DNA from: Candidatus Cloacimonadota bacterium
GTDB lineage: Bacteria > Cloacimonadota > Cloacimonadia > Cloacimonadales > Cloacimonadaceae
NCBI GenBank assembly: GCA_029567705.1
Contig: JAKPXC010000021.1
Location: 1-38,445, forward strand
DNA length: 38,445 bases
Reading direction: 5' to 3'
Part shown: one piece after another, positions 26,425 to 34,362 of the stretch
How positions within the stretch are numbered: position 1 is the first letter of the stretch
Layout of the letters: every line of letters begins with the position of its first letter
Program-made: the position numbers and the translations under genes
Notes under the pieces: model-generated
The model's input: only the letters and a program-made list of their open reading frames with translations
Database searches by the model: none
Told to the model about the DNA's origin: nothing

Positions 26425-27225
26425 TTACAGGCGAATCTTCAGATCAGTTATAGGTATTTCCCAGTGCCGGGTATCGTGATCCAGCAGCAGATACCCACTG
26501 TGTTCCTTGAGCTTGTTATAGATGTAGCGCTTGGCCTCGAAAGTCTCCTTGCGGTTGACGTCGTAAGCCGAAGTAATGGCAGGAGAAGTATGAAAGCGGG
26601 TCGGGATGATATCACCGGGATAGATATAGAACTTGTCTTCCGCCTGAATCTCCACGATCTGGCTGCCAATAGTATGACCGCCCACACGTTTGAGAGACAC
26701 GCCCGGACAGAGCTCGCACTCATTATCTATAAGTTCCAGCTTCCCTTCTTTTTCCAGAAGAGAAAGCTGCCATTCAAAAGAGTATGCGGCCTGGTTCAAA
26801 CCATCAGGTTGCCTCGCCATTTCCCACTCTGCCTTTTGAATCCAATAACGTGCCTGCGGGAAAGTGAGCGCATCCTCGGTGCCAAAACCGGTTACGATCC
26901 CACCGGCATGGTCAAAATGCAGATGTGTCATCACCACATCCGTGATATCGATATCACGGAAACCAAGTTCCGCCAAAGATACCGGCAGTTGAAAGTCCGA
27001 AGGACGGTAGATATCTTTCTGTTTATCAGTGAGGCGGTTGCCCAGGCCGGTATCAACCAGGATGCGGCGGTTCTCAGTGACTATCAAAAGCAGGTTCAAG
27101 TCCATCCGCTGGCGGCGACGTTCATCCGTGGATACTTCCTTCCCCCAGATTGCCCAGGGAAGCACTCCCATAAAGGCACCGCCATCCGACCAATAGTGCC
27201 CGGCCAGAACTTTGAAGAGCTTCAT
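26425..27225 (-). CDS. MBL-fold metallo-hydrolase
   Basis: A 266-aa metallo-beta-lactamase-fold hydrolase with the metal-binding motif H101-L-H103-F-D105-H106 in MTHLHFDHAGG. Further expected ligands are a His in VGGHTIGS, an Asp in IYPGD and a His in FHTSP. The overall pattern is like AHL-lactonase-type hydrolases, but many substrates are known for the fold and none is indicated here. The upstream khpB stop codon directly abuts this ATG at 27225, and its GGAG ribosome binding site lies inside khpB, so translation is coupled. Its place behind the RNase P/YidC genes is unusual, since mnmE is the more common neighbour there. Confidence 0.88.
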   Translation of the reverse strand: MKLFKVLAGHYWSDGGAFMGVLPWAIWGKEVSTDERRRQRMDLNLLLIVTENRRILVDTGLGNRLTDKQKDIYRPSDFQLPVSLAELGFRDIDITDVVMTHLHFDHAGGIVTGFGTEDALTFPQARYWIQKAEWEMARQPDGLNQAAYSFEWQLSLLEKEGKLELIDNECELCPGVSLKRVGGHTIGSQIVEIQAEDKFYIYPGDIIPTRFHTSPAITSAYDVNRKETFEAKRYIYNKLKEHSGYLLLDHDTRHWEIPITDLKIRL

Positions 27226-28122
27226 TTATTCTCCGCTTTCCTTCTTGGGCTGAGGTTTCCGGCGAGGTCTCTTTTTGGGGATAGGAGCTTTGGCTTCCGC
27301 AGAAGTTGCGGGTTTCGGAGCAGCCTTGGGCTCTTTCTTCTCAGGAGCTTCTGCCTTGGCAGGAGAAGCTTTGGGGTTGCGGGGAGGCCGTTGATTTCTG
27401 GGTTTTGCGGGAGCTTTTTCCGGTGTCTCCGGAGCTTTCGGAGCTTCCTCTGTAGAAGAAGCCTGATTGTTGTTGGCATGCTTGAGCGCATCCTTCTCGG
27501 AAAGCCTGGCATGGAAAACCACCACCCGTTTCTTTTCGCCTTCTCCCACGGTGAGGGTCTTGAGGCCTTTATTGCTTTCGATATAGCGATGGATTACCCT
27601 GCGATCGGCAGGATTCATCAGTGGCAAAGTGACCGCCTTGCCATTCTTTTCCACAGAGCGAATCTGGGGCATGTATTGGCGCAGGAATTGCTGTTCCCGG
27701 CGCTCTCTGTAACCATCCAGGTCAACGAAAACTCTATCAAGATTGCGGTCTGCCTCAAAAGCACGATTGGCTAGGAACTGGATAGTTTCCAGCATGTTGC
27801 CGTTTTTGCCGATCAGAAAGCCGGGATCACTGCAACCCACGACGTCCACATAAACGGATTTCCCTTCCTTGCGGGATTTGATACTTGAGAATCCAACGCC
27901 CATTTCGGAAAGCAATTTCTCCACAAAGAAGCGGATTCTTTCATGCAGGTCTTCCTGATGAAAACGCAATTTGGCCTGACGTCGGCCGATAAAGCCCAGA
28001 AAACCGGAGCTGGGACGCGTGACGATGTCATAACGCAATTCCCACTCGTGTATTTTGAATTCTTTGCAATAAGCGCGGATCACTGCTTCCACGGAAGCTC
28101 CGCTACGTTCTATTGTTGTCAT
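27226..28122 (-). CDS. khpB: KhpB/Jag RNA-binding protein
   Basis: A 298-aa RNA-binding protein, also called Jag or SpoIIIJ-associated. The Jag N-terminal domain (about 1-55) is followed by a KH domain with GKNG at 105-108 and an R3H domain with R174-x3-H178. The tail from about 211 to 298 is a low-complexity run rich in Ala, Pro, Lys and Glu, longer than usual, and may be disordered. In other bacteria KhpB with KhpA binds mRNAs and affects cell division and envelope growth. The gene lies 31 nt after yidC, the standard arrangement. ATG 28122 follows AAAGGAC. Confidence 0.92.
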   Translation of the reverse strand: MTTIERSGASVEAVIRAYCKEFKIHEWELRYDIVTRPSSGFLGFIGRRQAKLRFHQEDLHERIRFFVEKLLSEMGVGFSSIKSRKEGKSVYVDVVGCSDPGFLIGKNGNMLETIQFLANRAFEADRNLDRVFVDLDGYRERREQQFLRQYMPQIRSVEKNGKAVTLPLMNPADRRVIHRYIESNKGLKTLTVGEGEKKRVVVFHARLSEKDALKHANNNQASSTEEAPKAPETPEKAPAKPRNQRPPRNPKASPAKAEAPEKKEPKAAPKPATSAEAKAPIPKKRPRRKPQPKKESGE

Positions 28123-28153
28123 TAAAAGTCCTTTGTTCGATAAAAAAGTTTGG

Positions 28154-29806
28154 TTACTTGGTCACTTCCTGAGTGTGGAAGTGTTTTTGCAGATAATACT
28201 GCTGCACGATGGAGAGGACGTTAAATACAGTCCAGTAGAGCACCAATCCTGCCGGCATGCTGCGGAAGATGAAGAACATCATGATCGGCATCATCCAGGT
28301 CATCATTTTCTGGCTGGATTGCATGGCTTTTTGTTTCTCGTCCATATTGGCTTCATCCTGCACGGGAGGCCGCATCATCCGGCTTTGCAGGATCATAAAT
28401 ACACCCATCAGTATGGGCAGCACCATGAATTTATCCGGCTCAGATAAGTCTTTGAGCCAGAACACGAAGCCGGCATTACGCATATCCAGCGAGTAGCGCA
28501 GCACGTTGTAGAGAGAGATAAAGATCGGCATCTGAATCAAGAGAGGCAGACAGCCGGAGAAGGGGGACGCACCATTCTCTTTGTAGAGCTTGGATAGCTC
28601 CATCTGCATCATCTTGGGATCATTCTTGTACTGAGTTTGAATGGCTTGCACCTGAGGCTGAATCCTCTGCATCTTGATGCTGGCATCCATCTGTTTGTGT
28701 GTGAAGGGATGTAGCAGCACTTTCATGAGGATGGAGAAGATGATGATGACCACTCCATAATTAGGAATCAGCTTGTGCAGGAACTTAAGCAGCCAGGCAA
28801 AGATACCCGCCAGCCAACGCAACCAGGCTGCACCGCGTTCGGCGATATTATCCATGGACTTGCCGTAAGTCTTGAGGATGTCGTAATCTGCAGGACCGGC
28901 AAAAATCAGAAAGCTTTGGCTCCAATCCGAGCGCGCCAGCCTTTGTTTGGAGATCAGCTTGAAAGCCGGAGAAGCGTTTTCCTTGGAGATAAAAGCACTG
29001 TAGTCACTGGTAATGACAGGCTCATTCTCACGTACAGCAATGGTGAAATACTTGCTGCGGATAGCTGCCCAATCAAAACCGCTGATCTGGCTGGTGGGCG
29101 GCTTCTTCTTCAGGGAGTTTACAGAGACTTTCTGTAGCTGAGCATTGTAGATCAAGAACTTATAATCCTGAGCCTTGCTGCGTAGATACTCTTCGCTATC
29201 GGCAATACCGCTGGAAAAATCATGCTCCAGGCCAATGATGCCGGGAACTTCCTGAAGGTTGATATCCAGCTTGATGCCATAGCTGTGGTCCAGACTGTAG
29301 GTCTTGGCAACCGTGGGAGCATCCTGAGCTCCCAAATAGAAAGTGACAGAAGTGGAATCCGGTGCTACAGTGTAGGCAAAGACCTGTGTGTCCAGAGACC
29401 GGGTGGCTCCGACGGAAAGGATAGTGGTGCCGGCAATCCGGCTGTCAGAATTGATCAGGCGAACCTGTTCTTCATCGTTGATCTTGAATTTGTTCAGCTC
29501 CACTTGAGTGATCACTGCACCACGGGTGGAGAAGCTGACTTGCATCAGGTCGTTTTGCAAGCTGATGGTCTCTTCGCTTGCCGTGGGACTTGCCAGACTG
29601 TCCAGAGGCGTCACCGCTGCGAGCTGCCCGGGCTCGGTGACCTCGGAACTGTCTGTAGGAAGCTCGGCAGGAGTCTCAGCCGCAGCCTGACGGCTTTGTT
29701 CCTGTGCCTGAGCTTTGCGTCTGGCTTGGGGACGCCAGACGAACTGGTCAAAGACCAGAAAGAGAGCTAGCATGGCTAGTAGGGCATAAAGTGTTCTCTT
29801 ATCCAC
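28154..29806 (-). CDS. yidC: Membrane protein insertase YidC
   Basis: A 550-aa YidC of the long Gram-negative type. A first helix (about 5-19) is followed by a periplasmic P1 domain (about 80-310) and the conserved five-helix core (about 345-535), with signatures SGCLPLLIQMPIF and LYWTVFNVLSI. The groove positive charge that is Arg366 in E. coli aligns with K362 here, as in Bacteroidota YidC from memory. It inserts and folds inner-membrane proteins alone or with SecYEG. The start is GTG 29806, with AAGGAGG overlapping the yidD stop, so the two are coupled. No other in-frame start fits as well. Confidence 0.96.
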   Translation of the reverse strand: MDKRTLYALLAMLALFLVFDQFVWRPQARRKAQAQEQSRQAAAETPAELPTDSSEVTEPGQLAAVTPLDSLASPTASEETISLQNDLMQVSFSTRGAVITQVELNKFKINDEEQVRLINSDSRIAGTTILSVGATRSLDTQVFAYTVAPDSTSVTFYLGAQDAPTVAKTYSLDHSYGIKLDINLQEVPGIIGLEHDFSSGIADSEEYLRSKAQDYKFLIYNAQLQKVSVNSLKKKPPTSQISGFDWAAIRSKYFTIAVRENEPVITSDYSAFISKENASPAFKLISKQRLARSDWSQSFLIFAGPADYDILKTYGKSMDNIAERGAAWLRWLAGIFAWLLKFLHKLIPNYGVVIIIFSILMKVLLHPFTHKQMDASIKMQRIQPQVQAIQTQYKNDPKMMQMELSKLYKENGASPFSGCLPLLIQMPIFISLYNVLRYSLDMRNAGFVFWLKDLSEPDKFMVLPILMGVFMILQSRMMRPPVQDEANMDEKQKAMQSSQKMMTWMMPIMMFFIFRSMPAGLVLYWTVFNVLSIVQQYYLQKHFHTQEVTK

Positions 29807-29815
29807 TTTTCCTCC

Positions 29816-30091
29816 TTAGGGAAGTGGGTCGTAACCACCCTTGCAAAAGGGGTTACAGCGCAAAATTCGGGTAAAACTTAGCCAGAATGCCCGTATAAAC
29901 GGGTACTTGCGAAAAGCCTGCGCAGCATAGTTGCTGCAGCTTGGCTGGAAACGACAACTGGCCGGAAGTGCCGGAGATATCGCCATCTGGTAGAAACCGA
30001 TCAATCCGAGAAAGATGCGGTTTAAAACTTTCTTGCTCCTGTGGGAAGCTTCTGCTTCAAAGAGCTGACGATCTGCCCGAGCTCGGCACAT
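29816..30091 (-). CDS. yidD: Membrane protein insertion efficiency factor YidD
   Basis: A small YidD protein with the family's cysteine-rich core: a helix LGLIGFYQMAISPALP, then CRFQPSCSNYAAQA and a C-terminal CNPFCKGGYDPLP. It is thought to sit at the inner membrane and help YidC/Sec insertion. The start is uncertain. Homology begins around KVLNRIFLG, where there is no ATG, GTG or TTG. ATG 30091, used here (91 aa), overlaps rnpA by 70 nt and is close behind AGGAG; a TTG at 30103 is an alternative. Strong overlap with rnpA is common for this gene. Confidence 0.88.
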   Translation of the reverse strand: MCRARADRQLFEAEASHRSKKVLNRIFLGLIGFYQMAISPALPASCRFQPSCSNYAAQAFRKYPFIRAFWLSFTRILRCNPFCKGGYDPLP

Positions 30092-30363
30092 AGCTCCTGC
30101 CAATCCAAAGACCCCACGCCCAATCTTGCCACCAGATTGACCTTACAAACCGGTAAATCTTCCTGCTGGCGGAACCAGGCTTTGATTCTGCGTTTAACGA
30201 GATTGCGGGTGACCGCCTTGCCGATTTTTTTCCGGACAGTGATCCCAAGCTGGAAATCTGTCTCACCGGGCAAGACCGGAACATAAAAATGCGCCGTCCG
30301 TACTGAGAATTGAGCTTCTGTAAAGCGTTGATATTCTGAATGCCGCTTGATCCAGCTCAGCAT
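30022..30363 (-). CDS. rnpA: Ribonuclease P protein component
   Basis: A 113-aa basic protein, the usual length, with the signature RNLVKRRIKAWFRQ at 53-66 (the RNR motif region that contacts the RNA subunit) and the conserved F19/F26 region near the N-terminus. It helps the catalytic RNA remove 5' leaders from tRNA precursors. It begins 3 nt after the rpmH stop and overlaps yidD at its end, the universal rpmH-rnpA-yidD-yidC order. The RNase P RNA gene is not in this window. Confidence 0.94.
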   Translation of the reverse strand: MLSWIKRHSEYQRFTEAQFSVRTAHFYVPVLPGETDFQLGITVRKKIGKAVTRNLVKRRIKAWFRQQEDLPVCKVNLVARLGVGSLDWQELCAELGQIVSSLKQKLPTGARKF

Positions 30364-30366
30364 TGC

Positions 30367-30501
30367 TCATACACTGATTACTTTTCTTCCTTTGGCGCGA
30401 CGACGGGCAAGAACCTTTCTGCCATTGGCAGTGGCCATTCTGCTGCGAAAACCGTGAGTATTCTTACGGCTGCGGTTAGAGGGTTGATAGGTACGTTTCA
30501 T
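30367..30501 (-). CDS. rpmH: 50S ribosomal protein L34
   Basis: A 44-aa, very basic protein beginning [19 protein letters not shown], with [18 protein letters not shown] near the end, unmistakably L34. The ATG at 30501 has AAGGAG 8 nt upstream, and the TGA lies 3 nt before rnpA. It is the first gene of the minus-strand cluster that also holds rnpA, yidD, yidC and khpB. In many bacteria dnaA lies next to rpmH, but here a repeat mosaic and then rnc lie upstream. Confidence 0.97.
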   Translation of the reverse strand: MKRTYQPSNRSRKNTHGFRSRMATANGRKVLARRRAKGRKVISV

Positions 30502-30542
30502 TATATAACTCCTTGAAATAATCGTATTTTTCTTTAGAATGC

Positions 30543-30571
30543 CAGAGTTTTTTATGCGCCATGGATGTCAA
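30543..30571 (-). promoter_or_regulatory. Putative promoter of the rpmH cluster
   Basis: On the minus strand TTGACA (30571-30566), 16 nt, AACTCTG, 41 nt upstream of the rpmH start. The first element is perfect; the second agrees only partly with the TAKCYTG pattern of this window. Confidence 0.4.
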
Positions 30572-30697
30572 GGTCTTTGTGCTTCACCCTGATACCTTTG
30601 GTTGGATCACCTTTTTGGGGCATCTGGACAGAACGTCCCGGATGATCTGTATGTGGAAGCGGCATCTTGCCGCTTGCTTCCATCTCCCCAATAAGCT

Positions 30698-30780
30698 GCC
30701 GACTCTTCGTCGACTCTTGCAGGACTCTTCCCGAGCAAAGTGTTCGGGAAGAGTCCTGCAAGACACGGTGAAGACTCGGC
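30698..30780. repeat. Intergenic palindromic repeat, copy 3
   Basis: Arms 30698-30734 and 30744-30780 are 37 nt with five mismatches around the same 9-nt loop GCAAAGTGT as copy 1. The inner 20 bp of the stem are perfect. It is followed by the 9-bp and 7-bp tandem repeats in the same order as at 18438-18912. Confidence 0.82.
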
Positions 30781-30820
30781 GACAAATGAGCAGAGAAGGG
30801 GGCTTCGCTGATCTGCAATT

Positions 30821-30883
30821 ATGGACACAATGGACGGTATGGACAGTATGGACTAAATGGACACAATGGACGAGATGGATACA
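30821..30883. repeat. 9-bp tandem repeat ATGGACNNN (seven units)
   Basis: Seven 9-bp units, the last diverged to ATGGATACA. It matches the five-unit array at 18630-18674. Reading frames across it give periodic peptides and are not genes. Confidence 0.85.
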
Positions 30884-30995
30884 CAAACCTGTCTCTTGGA
30901 ATGGAGTCTCTTTTACTCCTTTCCTCTGTTTTGAAAAATCCCTCTGCTTCTCTGTGTATCCTGTGGAAAAATGTGGTGAAGCGGCAGCAGCTCTC

Positions 30996-31030
30996 GTCAC
31001 TCGTCACTCGTCACTCGTCACTTGTTACTC
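30996..31030. repeat. 7-bp tandem repeat GTCACTC (five units)
   Basis: Three exact GTCACTC units followed by GTCACTT and GTTACTC, then a degenerate GTTCACT tail to about 31047. It matches 18861-18912, including the CAGCTCTC immediately before. It ends just before the rnc stop codon at 31055, leaving no room for a normal terminator. Confidence 0.85.
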
Positions 31031-31054
31031 GTCAGTTCCTGTTCACTATTCTTG

Positions 31055-31822
31055 CTATATTCCCAGCTTCTGGCACGCCATGTGGGCTGCATCCTGGTGG
31101 GCATTCTTTTTGGAATTGCCTTTGCCAACTCCCAGGATCTGGCCGTTGCTGCGAACTTCCACCACAAAGGTTTTGTGGTGTTCGGGGCCTTCTTCACCCA
31201 CGGTTACATAGTTTGGCGGGCTCTGATTGCGGGATTGCATGTATTCCTGCAGAATGCTCTTATAGTTCACCAATTCGTTGCGGGTAACCGTGGTTTCATA
31301 ATCCACCAGGATATTGTTCTTGATAAACCGGGTGGCTGCCGCAATGCCGCTATCCAGATAGATGGAGCAGATCATGGCTTCCATGGTATCGGAGAGGATG
31401 GAGGGCTTTCCGGCTCCACCGGAGCTCATTTCTTCCGGACTCAGGAGAATGTATCTGCCCAGCTCGATGGCATTGGCTTTGAGAGTCAGATAGGTCTCCG
31501 AAACGATCTTGGATTTGAGCTTGGAAAGCTTGCCTTCCTGTTCGTCCGGATGCTTGGAAAAGAGCTCTTTACTCACGATGAAGCCCAGAATGGAATCGCC
31601 CAGGAATTCCATGCGTTCAAAGGGAGAAGGGCTTTTGTGGTCGTTGAATTTGCGCCGCAGATAGGATTTATGCGTGAGAGCGGCTTTGAGCAGAGTGAGA
31701 TCGTGAAAGTTGTAATCTATGCGTTTCTGTAGTTGAACCAGGCTTTTTTCCCATTTGGGATACTGCTCGGAGAGCTTCTTGCCATTGATGTAATCGACAA
31801 TTTTGGCTATAATAGGATTCAA
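31055..31822 (-). CDS. rnc: Ribonuclease III
   Basis: A 255-aa RNase III. The catalytic domain (about 25-180) has the signature ERMEFLGDSIL with E69, E72 and D76, and D145 and E148 in DTMEA, which bind the two metal ions. A C-terminal double-stranded RNA-binding domain (about 185-255) ends HQDAAHMACQKLG. It processes rRNA precursors and structured mRNAs. The start is TTG 31822 with GAGG upstream; no ATG fits. It is the last gene of the fab cluster, 66 nt after fabF, a common position. Confidence 0.96.
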   Translation of the reverse strand: MNPIIAKIVDYINGKKLSEQYPKWEKSLVQLQKRIDYNFHDLTLLKAALTHKSYLRRKFNDHKSPSPFERMEFLGDSILGFIVSKELFSKHPDEQEGKLSKLKSKIVSETYLTLKANAIELGRYILLSPEEMSSGGAGKPSILSDTMEAMICSIYLDSGIAAATRFIKNNILVDYETTVTRNELVNYKSILQEYMQSRNQSPPNYVTVGEEGPEHHKTFVVEVRSNGQILGVGKGNSKKNAHQDAAHMACQKLGI

Positions 31823-31888
31823 AATTCCTCTATTAAAGCCCTGCAGCCCGGGTTGACGCTCCGGGCTGAGGGACTGATAGTTATATTG

Positions 31889-33133
31889 TTAGGCTTGGTA
31901 TTTCTTGAAGACTACGGCGGAGTTGTGCCCCCCAAAACCCAGGGAATTGGAAAGCGCCGTGCGGATATCCAGCTTGCAGGCAGCATCTGTGTTATAATCC
32001 AGATCGCATTCGGGATCGGGATTCACCAGATTGATGGTGGGGTGAACCACGCCTTCCGCCAGGGATTTGGCGCAGACGATGGCTTCGATTCCCGCTGCTG
32101 CACCGAGCATGTGCCCAACCATGGATTTGGTGGAATTGACCTTTATCTTATAAGCATGCTCGCCAAAGACTTTCTTGATGGAAGCGGTCTCGCCTTTATC
32201 ATTCAGAGGCGTGGAGGTGCCGTGGGCGTTCACATAATCGATGTCTTCGAGTTTGAGCCCGGCATCATTGATCGCCATCTGAATGGCTCTGGCACTGCCT
32301 TCACCGTCTTCGGTGGGAGCTGTGATGTGATAGGCATCATCTGTGGCACCGTAACCCACCATTTCGGCATAGATCCTGGCTCCACGGGCTTTGGCGTGTT
32401 CCAGTTCCTCAAGAATGATGAAAGCTGCACCTTCAGCCATCACAAAACCATCCCGCTCCTTATCAAAAGGACGTGAAGAGGTGGCCGGATCGTCGTTGCG
32501 GGTGCTGAGAGCTCTCATGGCGGAGAATCCACCTACGGCCAGAGGAGTAACGGCTGCTTCGGCTCCACCGGAAACTATGATGTCCGCATCACCGTATTGA
32601 ATGGTGCGGAAAGCTGTGCCGATGGCATGATTGGCACTGGCGCAAGCGCTGGTGATATTGAAGTTTATCCCTTTGAAGCCTTGCTCGATGGCAATGTGAG
32701 CGGCAGCGATGTTGGCAATCATTTTGGGAATGAAGAATGGAGATATTCTGCGGGGACCCTGAGTGTGGCACTTGATGGTCTCCTCTTCAAAAGTGAGGAT
32801 TCCGCCGATGCCTACTCCACTGATCACGCCAACCCGTTCCGGATTGTAGCTTCCGGGCTCCAGAGCGGCGTCCGTCACTGCTTCACGGGCAGCAACCAGG
32901 GCAAACTGAGTGTATAGATCGAGCTTCTTGATCTCTTTATGATCAAAGTGATCAGCAGGGTTAAAATCCTTAACTTCTGCCGCAATATGTGTGGGTAAAG
33001 TGGAGGCGTCAAAGCGGCTGATCAAACCGATTCCGCTTTTTCCGGCCAACAGAGCTGCCCAGGTATCCTGAACATTGTTTCCGACCGGTGTAATGGCTCC
33101 CATACCTGTGATTACGACTCTCTTCTTTGTCAT
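31889..33133 (-). CDS. fabF: 3-oxoacyl-ACP synthase II
   Basis: A 414-aa condensing enzyme of fatty acid elongation. The catalytic triad is C164 (SACASANHAIG), H304 (NAHGTSTPL) and H341 (SMVGHMLGA). The two-histidine arrangement marks KAS I/II, and length and context favour FabF. It extends acyl-ACP by two carbons using malonyl-ACP. ATG 33133 has AGAGG 7 nt upstream. Unlike the other genes in the cluster it has a long (166 nt) gap before it, filled with RNA hairpins that could tune its expression relative to acpP. Confidence 0.96.
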   Translation of the reverse strand: MTKKRVVITGMGAITPVGNNVQDTWAALLAGKSGIGLISRFDASTLPTHIAAEVKDFNPADHFDHKEIKKLDLYTQFALVAAREAVTDAALEPGSYNPERVGVISGVGIGGILTFEEETIKCHTQGPRRISPFFIPKMIANIAAAHIAIEQGFKGINFNITSACASANHAIGTAFRTIQYGDADIIVSGGAEAAVTPLAVGGFSAMRALSTRNDDPATSSRPFDKERDGFVMAEGAAFIILEELEHAKARGARIYAEMVGYGATDDAYHITAPTEDGEGSARAIQMAINDAGLKLEDIDYVNAHGTSTPLNDKGETASIKKVFGEHAYKIKVNSTKSMVGHMLGAAAGIEAIVCAKSLAEGVVHPTINLVNPDPECDLDYNTDAACKLDIRTALSNSLGFGGHNSAVVFKKYQA

Positions 33134-33166
33134 TAAAAACCTCTCTAATTTGGCTTAGTGGGTCAT

Positions 33167-33226
33167 AAGTTAATAGGTTAAAAAACCGAGCCCCTTTGGG
33201 GTGTAAACTTGCTAACCTGTTAACTT
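33167..33226 (-). promoter_or_regulatory. Nested hairpin in the fabF leader
   Basis: Arms 33167-33180 and 33213-33226 pair over 14 bp with one mismatch. They enclose a short CCCC-AAA-GGGG hairpin followed, after five bases, by TTTTTT in the minus-strand RNA. A terminator-like hairpin inside a longer alternative stem looks like an attenuator, but it could also be a dispersed repeat. No known riboswitch was recognised. Confidence 0.45.
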
Positions 33227-33249
33227 AAAATGTAGTGATAAAAGTGAAC

Positions 33250-33281
33250 CAATCCTGATACCTGAATAGCTATCAGGATTG
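33250..33281 (-). other. Hairpin just downstream of acpP
   Basis: A perfect 11-bp inverted repeat, CAATCCTGATA / TATCAGGATTG, with a 10-nt loop, starting 18 nt past the acpP stop. It lacks a T run. Such a stem could protect the 3' end of an abundant acpP message or partly stop transcription before fabF. Confidence 0.6.
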
Positions 33282-33299
33282 ATTCGGTTTGCTTAGTTC

Positions 33300-33533
33300 T
33301 TAAGCGAGTTTCTCTTTGAGATAGTCGATCGCGGCACCGACGGTACGAAGGCGATCTTGGTCTTCATCGGGGATGGAGAGATTAAACTCATCCTCGAAAG
33401 CCATGACGAGCTCGACCGTGTCCAAGGAATCGGCGCGAAGGTCTTCAATGAAGCTTGCTTCCGGGACTATCTGGGATTCTTCAACCCCGAGTTTGTCCAT
33501 GACGATCTGTTTGACTTTGGCTTCAATATCCAT
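33300..33533 (-). CDS. acpP: Acyl carrier protein
   Basis: A 77-aa acidic protein with the 4'-phosphopantetheine attachment serine S36 in [15 protein letters not shown]. It carries growing acyl chains between the fatty acid synthesis enzymes. ATG 33533 has a perfect AGGAGG 5 nt upstream; the frame is open further back, but that part is not ACP-like and overlaps fabG. It stands in the normal place between fabG and fabF. The strong ribosome binding site and the hairpin after the gene both fit high expression. Confidence 0.97.
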   Translation of the reverse strand: MDIEAKVKQIVMDKLGVEESQIVPEASFIEDLRADSLDTVELVMAFEDEFNLSIPDEDQDRLRTVGAAIDYLKEKLA

Positions 33534-33594
33534 TATTCCTCCTATGTTATTGAAGTGGTATTTATGGTTATTGTAACGGATACTCCGTTGTGTT

Positions 33595-34341
33595 TTAGTG
33601 CATTGTGAGGCCACCATCGACAGCGATGGTCTGACCGGTGAGGTAGCTGCTGTCCTCGCTGGCGAGGAAGATACAGACTCGGGCAACGTCGTCTGAGCTG
33701 CCCATTTTGTTCAAGGGGATCACTTTGGCGTATTCAGCACGAATTTCATCCGGCAAGGTGGCGGTCATCTCGGTCTCTATGAAACCGGGAGCCACGGCAT
33801 TGACGCGGACGTTGCGGCTGGCGAATTCTTTGGCACAGCTCTTGGTGAAGGCGATCAAACCGCCTTTGGAAGCTGCGTAGTTGGCTTGCCCGGCATTACC
33901 CATGATGCCGATCACGCTGGAGATATTGATGATGGAGCCTTTGCGCTGCTTCATCATGTGTTTAAAGGCTTTCTGGGTGCAGATGAAGCTGCCCTTGAGG
34001 TTGATATCCAGCACCAACTGCCACTCTTCCTCCTTCATGCGGAGCATGAGGTTGTCCCGGGTGACCCCGGCGTTGTTGATCAGGCAGTCAAGCTTGCCGT
34101 GTTCCTTCACGATGGTGGAAAAAAGAGCGTCCATGGCAGCGCTATCCGTAACGTTTCCGGTGTAACCAAAGGCTTTGTGTCCGGCCTCACGGAGCTTGGA
34201 AACTGCAGTCTCCACAGCTTCAGCCGAGAGATCGAGAATCAGCACTGTGGCACCACTTGAAGCAAAGCGCTCGGCAATAGCAAAGCCAATGCCCCGGGCA
34301 CTGCCGGTGATCAATACTGAATAGTCTTCAAATTTATACAT
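33595..34341 (-). CDS. fabG: 3-oxoacyl-ACP reductase
   Basis: A 248-aa short-chain dehydrogenase. The NADPH-binding motif TGSARGIG is at 12-19, NNAG at 89-92, and the catalytic S142, Y155 and K159 (YAASK) are in place. It reduces 3-oxoacyl-ACP to 3-hydroxyacyl-ACP, the first reduction in each elongation cycle. The C-terminal [16 protein letters not shown] is typical of FabG. ATG 34341 lies 21 nt after fabD and has AGGAA upstream. The gene is in the usual order fabD-fabG-acpP, which supports FabG over other reductases of this family. Confidence 0.96.
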   Translation of the reverse strand: MYKFEDYSVLITGSARGIGFAIAERFASSGATVLILDLSAEAVETAVSKLREAGHKAFGYTGNVTDSAAMDALFSTIVKEHGKLDCLINNAGVTRDNLMLRMKEEEWQLVLDINLKGSFICTQKAFKHMMKQRKGSIINISSVIGIMGNAGQANYAASKGGLIAFTKSCAKEFASRNVRVNAVAPGFIETEMTATLPDEIRAEYAKVIPLNKMGSSDDVARVCIFLASEDSSYLTGQTIAVDGGLTMH

Positions 34342-34362
34342 AAGTCATTCCTGAATCATTCA

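Noticed and set aside
26464-27774. A 436-codon plus-strand open frame
   Set aside because: It spans the antisense of the MBL hydrolase and khpB, both firmly identified, and has no recognisable domain or ribosome binding site.
30584-31007. Several short open frames over the repeat mosaic
   Set aside because: They translate the 9-bp and 7-bp repeats into periodic peptides and overlap each other on several frames.
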